Shown here one piece after another: positions 49,658-62,100 of a stretch of DNA of 64,000 bases. Location: the NCBI GenBank assembly GCA_037389465.1, contig JAZARR010000179.1, positions 2,080,501 through 2,144,500 on the forward strand, written 5' to 3'. The notes under the pieces are model-generated. The model had not been told where the DNA came from and ran no database searches. It saw nothing but the letters and a program-made list of their open reading frames with translations. The translations under genes and the position numbers were made by a program. The stretch comes from Baylisascaris procyonis. Lineage: Eukaryota; Nematoda; Chromadorea; Rhabditida; Ascarididae. How positions within the stretch are numbered: the stretch's first letter is position 1; each line of letters opens with the position of its first letter.

Positions 49658-52600
49658 GTTATATTTTTTACTACAGGATATTTTTCATCGTAGTGAAAAG
49701 GAAAGCGAACCGTGAGATTTTTGTCGAGTAAGAAATTACACTCGAAATCATCGTCATCCTCACCAAAAGGATTCAACATCGCTTCTGCAACTTTCAGCCA
49801 GCCCATATAAAAGATAAACTGCAGTACGGTCATTAATGGAAAAAAGATATCCATCTGAAAATCACTATTTGCTAAGATTAGATAAATGTTCTCTCACTCA
49901 ACGTTATTTGAAGAAGCAGTGATAGAGCAAATATATGAGCAAACCCCTACATAGAAACTATGGTGAATTTTTGCTCTCAAGATATTTGATACCACAATAG
50001 CATCAGGCAAAGGACAGTTGAGAAAACATCTCCCAATCCAACACAATACCACTACAATATTGGACATATTAAAGAAGAAGCATTTGAAAAGATGAGCCAT
50101 ACCCACAGAAATCTACACAACAAACTTACAAAAGAAGGATGCAAGATAATAGAAAATAGGAGAGCGACTCATGGAAATTGCCATTTTTCATTTTTCCTCA
50201 TGCTCGGATTTTCCGGTCCAACTTTCTGCCCCTCGCCCCCCCCTCCCCCACTTCCGTGCTTGAAAACTTTTTTTTCAGCCTATGCTGGAAGGTTGTTCCT
50301 TTTATTCAAAGTACGAGCATTCTTGCTAGAAAACATCTCGCCATTTCATACGACATAAAATTTGCATAAATGCATACACGTGACTTATTCGCAGCATCGT
50401 CACTAATAATGAATTGTCGAGAGAGAACACATATTAGAAAATAAGTGTGCACTGCCAGTACAATCAATTGCGGATACATTATAGGCAGTGGTACCCAATC
50501 AAAATTGCAAAGAATAGCCATATTCGTACGGAACACTTTGATCTCCTGCAAAAATCCAATTTTCATCGAATTCATTAATTTCATAGAAGAAAGATTTGTT
50601 GATTAATAGTTTTTTAAAGCAATTCTTAGATTTGATCTACATTTTCATTTATTTTAGTCCGTCATACTCTAGTGATTCGAAGTAACAGACTGACCTAGTT
50701 GGTGAGAGCAATCTGCAAAATCTGGGCTAAGCAAACCGGCCAAACTGCTCCGTTCCTACCTGTCAGACTCAATTTGGCTTTGGTGAAGCTCTGCATCAAT
50801 CTATAGCTATAGTTTTGAATCATTGGTATCGTTTGATCGCTACAATATCACAGTTTGTTGATGCTGAGTCACAAGTTTGCAAAAACATCTAAAGATGAAG
50901 GTATATATGAAATACTATCGCTATAGTTCCCTCCATTTTGCAACCTTTTGCAAGTTTTTTTTTTTCGCAAAACTTGCGTCGTGTTAGCATTGCTTTTGTT
51001 TGTATGCACTTGGGCATGTTTACGTATATCTGCCAATATTTTCAATAAAAAGCATCTGAAGTTGCAGCTTGAAAAAAAAAGTTGCGCCTCAATGTTACAA
51101 ACACCAAATTTCCTAACCGCAAATTTCTCAATATTTTACGTCGCAAAATGCATCATCCCGTCGGTTTTTTACGTTATGTAGATAGTGTTACAAAAAGTGC
51201 ATTTTTTGTAGAAGAGTTGCACGAGCTCTTGGATTTTTAAAAATGGGTGCATTGTTTAGTTTTACTTTCTGTCAATAACTGGCTGAAATTTGTTGCTCAT
51301 GTGATAAAAATAAAATAGCTCATAAATTTCAGCTCCTTTGGTAAACTTCCTTCATTTAGTGCTTTTTTCTGATATTTTTCAAATACAAAACTAGTCATAA
51401 GATCTTTTTCTAGCACTGATCAGACTCTTCGATGCAATTTTCTTCATTTGTTTGCGCCAAATATTTATTGTTGAATTTGTCACTCGTTTCGATTAAGGCT
51501 ATTTTTCTATGTTATTTGATTCGATTGTAATAAATCGACATTTGCAAATAAAACCGTCCATTTGTCGTTTGTAAGAGAAAACGTCTTTTAATAACTAACT
51601 ATTTTCTCGTAACTACTTCTTTTCATTTTCCTCATGTTAGTTGTACCAGTTTCTTTAAAAAGAAAAGATCTTTGATACGAAAGTAGTATTATTATGTAAG
51701 TTATTCAAGAAGCAATTTACGATGTCTTTAAAAGGTGTACTGTTTAACGATTCGGGATTTTATTGTACACAATCAACACATTCTTAAGTATAACCGCAAG
51801 CACACACTCAAGCATTCATTTGTGCTGTTTAGGCGAAAAAAATAGAGGAAAAGTTTGCAAAGTGTTAAGGGGGACTAAGCACTTGAATGATTTTTATTGA
51901 GCAGCTAGAAAAATTTTTTTACAAAAAAAAATCAATCAACAAAGTTATAAAAATAATTCTTAATTAACTTGTTGCTCTCATTGACTACCTGAAGAGATGC
52001 CAATACGATTTCTTAAAACGAAAAAAAAATTGGGAAAATTTTTACAAGACATTCATATCTTATTCATTAGGGTATTTACTTTATTTTACTTTACTTTACT
52101 TTTTTAAATTTAACAGCAATTAACTCAAAGGAAAAGTCGAAAACTTTAGACAAAAAACAATGTTTAACATTAAAGAAAATTTCAAAACCGGATATTTTTA
52201 AATACGAAAGTGAATAATGAGAGAGTGAAAAATTCAGGATTGTTTCCTTAATTTTTCATCATTTTCTACCGCTTAAATTTAGCTTCTTTTCAGTGTGAAT
52301 ACAGCTTCCTAAAATTGCTATCCGAATATCAAAAATTCATCATTAGCCCTAAACAATATTCCGAAACTAAATTCGATGAATCGACTCTTGCAAACTATAA
52401 ATCATTACGAATGCTGGCTATATTCGAAAATATGCACTCTTAATTCATCGATCACTCTGGCTAGTTTCACACCTTTCACTAAGTATATACAACAACGAAT
52501 ATGTGATCGTACAACAATAGCTATATTACAATGCTGCTCAAAATGTTTTTTTTTTCATAAAGCTTTCAAATTACATTTGCAAATTTGGCGGAAACGCTAA

Positions 52601-55600
52601 ACGATTCAATGAAAGAATACTTCCGAATAGAGTGTTCTATGGCATATAAGTTCGAAGTCACGACAAAACATTTAATAAAATCACTTTCGGCTATAGAAAA
52701 CTATAACACATCAGAAACTCATCAAAAGACATTTCGATTCTTTGCTATACACATCCATAAACATTTGGATACCCTTACATGAATACTCCCAGTTATATAA
52801 ACCTAAAGGCATCACAATTTTCAGTTATTTTCTTACTCATAAAAACTTCACAAAAGTGAGTAATAACCTTTTAAAATGTTTTTGCAGCTAAAATCAACGA
52901 ATCGATTCGTGCAGAATGTAAATCAATATGAGCGTTGAATGTACTCAACAAAATGAACTTTTCATTTATTTGCATTGAGTGAATTTGGAGCTTTAACGAA
53001 AATGCTCTAAATGATCGAGAAAATTGCGAGGAAAAGCTTATTTATTGGGGCTTTTTTTGAAGCAATAAACCAAATTTTTATTTGTATTTTCAATTTTTTC
53101 TTCAAACCAGAATAAATATAAAGGAAAATGAGCAATAGATTAAAGTATATCATATATTCCATAGACAAAAAACCTAATAAATATATAAAATTAATTAAAA
53201 ATAACTCACTTCGCCAACTTTTTGCAAAAGGATGTCGCTGGCAATTTTTTGTTGATTTCGTGCTTCTTGGCAAATCGCTAAAGCCCACTGGAATGGCATC
53301 CAATATTTGGCATATCTATATTGGATGGCATCATATTTTTCTTTCTCATGTTCCATCATGAAACCTGAAAAATAAGAAAATTTTACGTAAAAATTCGCAT
53401 TGGAGAAATCCTAAAATCGATTGGATGCAAAAATGATGAGAACATAAAGCGTGAAAATGACATAAAAAGACCGTCGTGCAGAGATTAAATTAAAAAAAAG
53501 CAAAATAAAGCATAAAAGGATGGAGAACTGAAAATTGCGTCCCTTCCATGATCGTCAAAGTTGCGAAATCTATCAAAAATCATTTGTTTATTGCTCAGAG
53601 TTTTAGTTTCAGTTTAGAAACTAAATTTTAGTAAACGCAAAAATTTGACAATAAATTCTTCACAATTTAGTAAGCGTTAATGTACAAAATAAATATGAGT
53701 CTGGCTTGAAATCAGTGAAGAATGGTATCACACAAAATTCTATGAATTCATAATAATGTCTCTAAATTGTCACTGATTCTTATACAAAGCAGTCGTTTCT
53801 TGGGAACTATAAATTCGGTCAGAAGTGATAAATATTATCGAACGTGGTTAGAAAAAGATTCACAGCGAAGGGTACCATTCTCCTATGCTGGCGTTTTTTT
53901 TTGTTTTTTTTTGGAAGATGAAAAAGCTTCTAACGATTTCTCAGGTTTTCGATGGACTTGTTGACTGGCCTATAACATTAAATGTTTCAAAAGCTGCAGA
54001 TATAAAGTATTCAAGGAACATTTTTACTTTTACTAAATAGTAACGAACCTTCGACACATATAAAAGTCTAATAAGCAGTTCATTCTTATGAAGAAAGAGT
54101 TTGATATAGTCAATGGTGGCAATATCATATCAAAATTGTTGCATTAAAGTCATTGCGGCTCATTTTCATGCGTTATTATGTGCGTCAACTTGCAGATGTG
54201 TTATGCTTAACATATAAATTTGCTACCATAACACATTTGATTGTTAGAATTAGCGCTCTCTAAAAGAATAAATTAATTGAAAAATAAAATTGTAAATTAA
54301 GAACAAACCGGCTGCAACAAGAGTCTCCATTGTAGGAAATCGTTTTCTAACACGCATGCTAATATCTCGAAATACAAGTGCTTGAGATAGAACACAATAT
54401 CTGACAATATTCCTTCGTTGCATTCGTGTTTTCTCGTCTGTACCACGTACATATGCGGCAACCATCAATGCTATACTAAACAACTCAAAATGAACAGAGC
54501 AGCATTTATGTACGTTTACCTATATATTTATTTCTATCCTATGAAGATAAAAAGAATTTTACATATTAATAAACATCAAGAAATTAAAAAGCAGTGGAAA
54601 AATTCAGCTCTAAAACTCATCTGAATCGTCAAATTATGTTCAAATGAATAGCTGTAGGAAAGAAAAAATTATTGTCCATAACAATGTGCTATTTTTTATA
54701 CTACCGCATTCTTAGAAGGCAAATTGTGAAGCTTCTTACATGTATTGTTAACATCTCTACGTTCTTCACTATCTAGTCAACGAGCTCTGGATCTGTCAGC
54801 GGATGGGTCTGGTATTCTTTAATCAGCATTATTTCACTTTGTTTTTCAGCGACTTTGTAAGGAGTTCAAGTGTAGCTGCTGCTGTTGTTGTCGTCCTATC
54901 ATCAGGTCTTCCGATATAATGAACCGTATTGAAATGTCAAACTGCTCAAATTGTAATTTGTGAATATTATCGGTGCATTTTAATTAATATCGCATACTCA
55001 ATGGTCAAAAAAATGAGATAAAAATGGATATATGCCTGTTAAGCCGCGGATTCAAACTTTGAGTGATGGAAAAGAAACTGATAGGACTTGTATGGGAAAC
55101 GAATGAATGAGTCGCATGACTTATTAGGCTAATTTACTCGAATTTATCAAATCGGAGTACTTTACTCGTTAGGAATCGAATTCAAACATACTGTTGAAAG
55201 TTTTTTTTTTGCAGAGTCAATTCAAAAATGACCGCATAAATGGCTAGTACAAACTACAAACTACATAATACAGCTATAACAATAAGGGATGCAATTTATT
55301 TTAACGACGTGTATTTAAAGAGATATAATTGTTGCCTCAGGCATTTTCGGAATGAATTTGTCATTTCTACATTCCATCTCTCCTCTCCCCCCCCCCTCCC
55401 GGGTCGTCATTATACGTCATTTAAGCTTTCAAAGATTTTTATATAGGTTAATATTGAAAGTACATTTTTTTTTTGCTTAGTGCTATAAAATTTTAATGCT
55501 TAGACGTGTTATATTGTGTTAAATTTTATTTGAGTCATAACGAATGACGCTAATCTATTCCCGATTTGTAATACATTATGATTTATTTGATACATTTCTT

Positions 55601-56919
55601 GTGGATTGTAATTGATTGTTGAATGGCTTATGATTCATAAACGTTTCTTCTTCTTTTTTTCGCTATTTACAAACGAAATATTAAGCATTGGCATACAACA
55701 GTAATAATAATGATAATCCTGATAGTGAGAAATGAGCAGAAACGATTTATAGGCCGTCAATAAGGATCGATAATTACTAAAATCTGAGTGAGGTTAAAGA
55801 AAACTGGACTTGGCATCATTCTACAAAAACAGCTGGATAAGAAGGAGAGTATAATTTCGTTTTGATAATATATAGTTTTCCCTTTGAAAATTTTATGCTG
55901 GGAGCGACAAATGCGACACTTATCGAAAGGACTTAGTGGCGTTACAATTGAAAAGTTCTACGTTGAGGATTCGGTGTTCAGAAATTCCTCAATATAACAA
56001 GCTTATGTGCTAAATCGTAGCTATCATGATCCTTGCATATTGAACTATCCGCTCAGCGCCACAAAAAAATTCTTTAATTTATTTTTTTTCACGATTCGAA
56101 AATTATACATATTGCTGGATAGTATTAGCACCTAACATCAGAGCCTAAATCGTTTTTTATAGAAACAAGTTTCTGGCAGAAAACAGCATATTAAAAAAAA
56201 TATAGACAGCATAAAATTGGACATTGAATTTAAAAAGCTGGTTTTCTATATTCTTTGAGAAATTAGCGAAATACAACTTACTTATCTATGTATCCGATAT
56301 TATTAAAAAAGTTGACCCATCGATTCAATACCGATGTCACAAAGAAACCGAGCATAAAATTTAATGGAATATAATCCAATTTGTCATCACAATAATGAAC
56401 GAATTGCTCAAATGATCTGAAAATTGAACATATAAGGTCATTTTAAAATGCATCATTGATTGCGAATAATCGCAGATTAAGTGTTAAACTATAAAAAACT
56501 GCATTAATGGATAGACAAATAAAGGAGAACATGTTTCGCGATCCATTCAACAAACAACGGGCTGCATATCAATCGCTAAAATACCTTATAATTCATCTGC
56601 TTTCATATGAAAACTATTATTTTCTTACAGTATACAGAAAAACCTACAGACTATTACGGTATCTCAATATTCACATAAGTTCCTGCTGAAAATTGAACTT
56701 GTTGAAATAGCGTTTTTAACATTAAGAGCAATAAACATACCTGGTTTGCTCAGGCGTGAGCGCTAATCGATAGGCGATCGTGATGATTGAAAAAAGAATA
56801 AGCCAAATAGTGAGCTCAAATAATACTGATTTCCAGATACTACCTCGCCAACGCAAAAGCAGCTTAAATAGAGTCCATGGGCGAGATGTCGATACATCCA
56901 AATTGTACTTCACTGTCAT
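46451..56919 (-). CDS. Bestrophin-family chloride channel, paralogue B (10 exons)
   Basis: Exons on the minus strand: 56919-56741, 56416-56282, 54475-54309, 53364-53210, 50545-50378, 49854-49711, 49384-49230, 48836-48705, 47721-47513, 46767-46451 (stop TAA); about 586 residues, and all phases add up. The first 40 residues differ from paralogue A at only three positions. The neck I76/F80/F84 is present ([10 protein letters not shown]), the aperture position 205 is Ile as in human BEST1, and the clasp [11 protein letters not shown] is at E300-D304. The linker [20 protein letters not shown] is shared with A. The C-terminal tail (about residues 368-586) is polar and rich in Ser, Glu and Asn, looks disordered, and has no relative in A beyond the first EIKM-PLP stretch. 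Expected role by family: calcium-gated anion conductance at the plasma membrane. It lies 4.4 kb upstream of A on the same strand, too far for a tight nematode operon. The exon 6 donor (ACG|GTTCGC) is weak but is placed by homology. Confidence 0.95.
49620..49652. repeat. TA microsatellite in intron 6 of bestrophin B
   Basis: About 33 bp of TA, roughly 60 bp past the exon 6 donor. In the exon 6 frame it reads as Tyr-Ile repeats without a stop. Confidence 0.95.
54196..54246. other. 10-bp inverted repeat ATGTGTTATG / CATAACACAT in intron 3 of bestrophin B
   Basis: A perfect 10-bp stem with a 31-base AT-rich loop. The stem word is the same as in the palindrome at 24301. Confidence 0.55.
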
Positions 56920-56931
56920 TCTACAATATAA
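56920..56931 (-). promoter_or_regulatory. Acceptor-like site just before the bestrophin B start codon
   Basis: On the minus strand ATATTGTAG is followed by one A and the ATG at 56919. It occupies the same place as the site before bestrophin A, although the pyrimidine tract is poorer. A trans-splice acceptor or the end of a 5'-UTR intron are both possible. Confidence 0.35.
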
Positions 56932-57776
56932 TGCCGTACAGCTGATATAGAATATCCTTAAATTGATGTTCTCGATTTGAAAAACTAACAAACAAACAAA
57001 ACAAAACAAAACGAATTGATCATCTCTAAAATATGTGAGCAGTATAGCAACTCTATTTTCTATCCCATAATCGAATCAACTGACCTATACAATCAACATG
57101 TAATGAATGGTAGATGGTTCACAGTTATAACGGCGGTGCGGTGTAATGCCGAACCGAAAACAAAACCAATGCTGGTGGATGAAATTAGAGTTTCTCATCA
57201 ACCGTAGTTTTATAACCTGCCAAATAAGTCAACAAAGCATTCGAATAGAAACCTAGTATGAAATTGCAGACAATTTAGAATAAATTAAAAAAGATATAAA
57301 CTATCAAAAATTATATCGCGCCCTCTTTCGGCACACTTCATAAATTCAAGTAACAGCTCAATGAATCATTAGCGATTAGAATTTGATGAGTTAACACGAA
57401 ACATAGTGGAATATTCGTGAAGGGAAACTATGAACACGATTCACAATATCAGTATAAATGCATTATCAATTTTTTGATATTAATTCAGAGATCCAACGTG
57501 ATAAATGAAAAATACATTAATATAGTATTTGAAGCGTTCAATGATTTAATGAAATATTTTATTTTATATAATAATTGGAAGTATAGGATAAGAAAAGATT
57601 GATAGTCAAGTAAATGTAGTTTCGTCAACCGTACGCGTTGTTTTGTTAGTCGACTGAGTGAATAGCAATCGATGAATCGAACCGTATTAATAATGTTAAT
57701 CCCATCGACGATTCAAGTAAAAACAACTACGATCGCTGATTGCTAGTTTTGCATGAATATATAAGTAATGGATGGA

Positions 57777-57779
<3 letters not shown>

Positions 57780-57852
<73 letters not shown>
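57780..57852. repeat. TA microsatellite
   Basis: About 73 bp of uninterrupted TA, 0.86 kb upstream of the bestrophin B start codon on the minus strand. It is the longest clean TA array in the window. Confidence 0.95.
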
Positions 57853-57855
<3 letters not shown>

Positions 57856-59132
57856 TGATATATCAGACAAAGAGTACTTAGTATTTAATAAATTAATGAA
57901 AGAATGAAATTTCCATTAACATATAAGGTTGACCATAAACTCGAGCACTTCTCAACGAAATAGCATGAACAAAGTAGTAATGTGCACGGATATTGTGTTG
58001 AACAGCAAACCATTCGGAGTCAATTTTTTTGATTACGATGATATAAAGTGAAAGCAATAAAACGTGAAAGCAAAATTTTACCTTTTTTTCTATCATTGAA
58101 ACGGTTATTATTGCAACCGAAATTTCAACATTTCATCTCAACAGAAGAGGGTAAATAAACTAAAAACAAGGTGAAGAATATTTCTTGAGGGAGCAAATGA
58201 GAAGGGAGAGCTAATCAGAATGTATTTAGGAAAGGAGATTAATTTTTTAATTTCAAAGAAACGATATATTTATTAAGAATTACATTAAAACGAGTCAGAG
58301 AAAAAAAGGTGCTCAATATGAGAGAACGGGTGCTCAATAGTAAGGGTGTTGCACGAACTCCCATCTCGAGATGAATATAAGGAGGTAAAGGGCGATGCAT
58401 TGAGGGAATCGTTGTATATTCTAAGATTACAATATATAAATGAGGGGAAACATGTGACGTTAGCAAAAAAAAATATATATATATAGTGGATTGGATAGGT
58501 AGTGAGAGAGTGATTTGATATTTGATTTAAGTAAGCATAAGAGCAAAAAAGTACACGCAATAAATGAATCAAGATCGATATTGATACAATGTAAATATAT
58601 TGCGTATACTTTCGAGTTGGTTTTCAACATTTCTACATTAAAAGCGAACATCAATAGTGAATTCAACAAATACACAAATCAACGACAATTCAATCATATT
58701 TGCTCTTCTATTCGAATGGTACCATATTATTCCATAATATCATTTGCAAGCGTTAAATTTTCTTTTTCATAGAGAAAACCTCAATGATTTTTGAACGACT
58801 GCAATTTCGATGAGTAAACCATTTAGAAAAATATTTAAGAGGATAAAGTTCAACTCAAATAAGATATAGAGAGGGATAAAATTACAGAAATAAAAACGAG
58901 TAATCACATAAATTTTTAGCAATCGTCTCAGTGGCAATAGCATAAACTAGTCTCAATAGCCTCAATAGCGTTAACTTTAGCGAAATATCGAAAGGAAATT
59001 TTCATCAACAAAAAAAAAAACAATTTTCATGCCCGCATTTTAACGAAATATAAAGAAGCTTTAGAATTTATCGCTAAACGCATTTTTAGTTAGAAGGTAA
59101 ATGATATTCGCTGTTAAGGTAACGGGCATGAA

Positions 59133-59197
59133 AAGGTAACGTTAAGGTAACGTTAAGGTAACGTTAAGGTAACGTTAAGGTAACGTTAAGTAACGTT
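59133..59197. repeat. 11-bp tandem repeat, unit AAGGTAACGTT
   Basis: About six head-to-tail copies; the last has lost a G pair (AAGTAACGTTT). A related half unit, AAGGTAACGGG, stands just before at 59116. It does not match the nematode telomere unit TTAGGC. Confidence 0.9.
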
Positions 59198-62100
59198 TAG
59201 AATTTTTAAAAGTGGCCGTTTTTTTTTCGAGAGAGAGATATATAATTTCAATAGTATTGAAAGAATAATCAATAGGAATTATGATAAAAGGAGGAATTGT
59301 GATAAGAGATTAAAAAAGTTGAATAGAATATTCATGAAAGAAACATAAAATACCAGGAAACGCTCAAATATTTTATGGTACTGCATAATCAAATAGTATT
59401 TGATATACATAACAATGGATCAATATCGCATAAATAGGTATTTATAAAGTATTGCATAATTTTCATATGTGTGAGTAATCACCAAAGTGTTGATGTAGAG
59501 GAAAACGTTCAAAAATGATAAACAATAAGTCAAATATTCGTAGTGATGAAACTAAAAAGCAAACATAATAGCAATAAACAAATGAATGTAAATCAGCAAA
59601 TTTCATTAGGGAATTATTTTGTTTTAAGGGTTCAAATTTGAATCATTTCTCAAAAAATTAGCTGCTTGAAAGCATTGTGAAACTTTCATTTTCACATCTA
59701 TTCTCTGATTTTTGCACAAAGCCTCATATTTGAATACAAATTTAAAAACGGTTAACATGAAAAAAATAAAAATACAACTTCCGTAGAAAATATAGACATG
59801 AGCATCTCACGAGTACGACGTGCCTTTAAATTTTCGTTTAAAAAATCAATGTGAACCATTTCAAGCGAAAATTATTCCATGGAAAAAAGGAAGAGGGAAA
59901 AGGGTAGAAAGTTGTTTGAAGTGAAAGAGAGGAGGAAGAAGACCTATCGATGCATAATATTTCTACGTCATCAAAATTACATGGAAAGCTATTGGCAAAA
60001 AAAAAACGTTAACCGATATGTTTTTCGCTCAATTAGGTAGAACGAAGTCAAATTCGGTGTGTAAAAAATTATTTAAAAGATATTTTTATTAATGCTCACT
60101 TAATTAAAGTAAATAAACTTGATGCGTTGCTATAATCTGAAATAATCACTGTATTTCATAGGAAACATTTAATAGCATTCATGACTCGTTTCTATCTTGC
60201 ATTACGTCTAATTATTGAATCAATGGCTTGAGAAAGACGCCAATTTTTCCTTGCTCTTCGATGATACGAAAAAATAGCCGACTAGAAGTGAAGAGAGAGA
60301 AAAAGAAAACAGTGTAAGAGAGAGGACGAATTAATACGGATGTCCTCGGACTGAACAACTTAAAAGATGAGTAAAACTTCTAAATAAACCACTCAATTGA
60401 TGTAAACAAAACATTGCCTAACATTCTCTTAAAGAGAGTTGTGCACAAAGATCAAAAAAGAGAGAAATGGAGAAGATCAACTTCGCTTAGTGACAGCCGC
60501 CACTAAATTTGCATAAGCTTGTGTATATTTAAAGCGATGTCAGCAATTTTGAGGAAAAATGAATTGCAAACAGATAGACAATGGTAACGACGAATGGAAT
60601 ATTAATGCGGTATTTCGCAGCATTCATATGTATTCGTGTCATAAATAATCCGATCAATTTCACTTGCAATATATGGAAGAGGTGAAAATAGAAGGCAACC
60701 GAAAACGTGAGGGATGCCCGAATTCATAAACGCTTTTCCCTGGAATGCTACCTGCAAAGGTAGATAAAAGATGCAAGGGTTAAAAACCATTTGTATGGAG
60801 AGTGCTTCTGAGCGTAAAACTACTCCACAGTTATTTCATATGCAGATGGAATCTACTATGAAGTACATGGCATGAGATTAGTTAAGAAATATGTGGGAGA
60901 TAAGGCAATGCAATCCGCATTAATGAAATAAGAAACAAGAAATCGCGATAACGAATCCGACTGTGAATATAATCGCTTTGATTTGTAGAGTTAAAAATAA
61001 ATAAGGCTTGAAAAAAGATGTAAATGCATGGAGGCGTCTAGGCAGCAAAATAACTGGATTAAAATTATTCCCAATCTAGAGTGAATGGTAATTATTATAT
61101 CTCGATATTAGCAAAGAATAGAAACAATTGGTGCAAGCATCAAATTATAGCTTTTTAATTGTTGACCAAGGCGAATTGGTTCTAAGTGGATTATCAAAAA
61201 AGACTCGAACCTAGCGCATAAGTATATTTTTAAATTTCACGGTTAAATTCTTTACGCGAATCAGGAATTTATAAATCAAAAACGATTTTCGATAAATGGT
61301 ATATCACCTCATCAAAGGTCACCTCATTCTTAGGTTGAAGCATTTAAGTTTGATAGAATGGTCAAAATGCTTAGAAGAGGAGAGAAAATGAAATAAATAG
61401 GGAAAGGATAAGTGACACAATGAAGAACGAAAGTGGTCTTGTCATAACGGATAACTATAACTGCATTATAAACATTGACATTTAACCTCCTATTTCAGAA
61501 GTGATAAGCAAACATCACCTAATAGAGGGCAATGCTTAAACGACTTTCATCTGTCGATCATAAATGACAATAGTTCAACAAAGCTTAAAAAGAAAAATGC
61601 CTGGATGATACAACTCTGAGATAGTAATTATTGTGTACCTCTAATTGAATCATCGAGGAAGATTTCCGAGAAGAGAGGGTCTATTGAAGAAGAGCTATTC
61701 TATCGTCAAAAGTTTGGCAACTTGAAACAATAGCTGAAAGTCGAACGAATCATTCACTTGTATGATGTGACGTAAGGTGATATTGGGAGGTGAGGTGATG
61801 TTGCATCGAGTCGAGCATTATTCCTTCTCTCAGAAATAAAGAGCAGGAATTCATTCAACAAAAAGTGTTAAGTGAGAAGCAGCGAGTATGTCGAAAATAA
61901 GTTGCAGCAATTCTGAACTGAAACAGGTGGTGTGCATACGAAAGAGAGTTTAAAAAATGCTACGACCCTAATATAACATTCGACCAACCAATTCTACAAT
62001 CAATCACTAAAATTACGGTTCAAACCATTTATCCTCTCTTCCGAGTAAAGAGGTGATTATTTTCTTGACAACTCGCCGACTTTTAATACTCAGGTTGAAT

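Noticed and set aside
61195..61225. GGTTCGAGTC on the minus strand, resembling a tRNA B box
   Set aside because: No A box, no acceptor stem and no cloverleaf can be drawn around it. I found no tRNA in the window.
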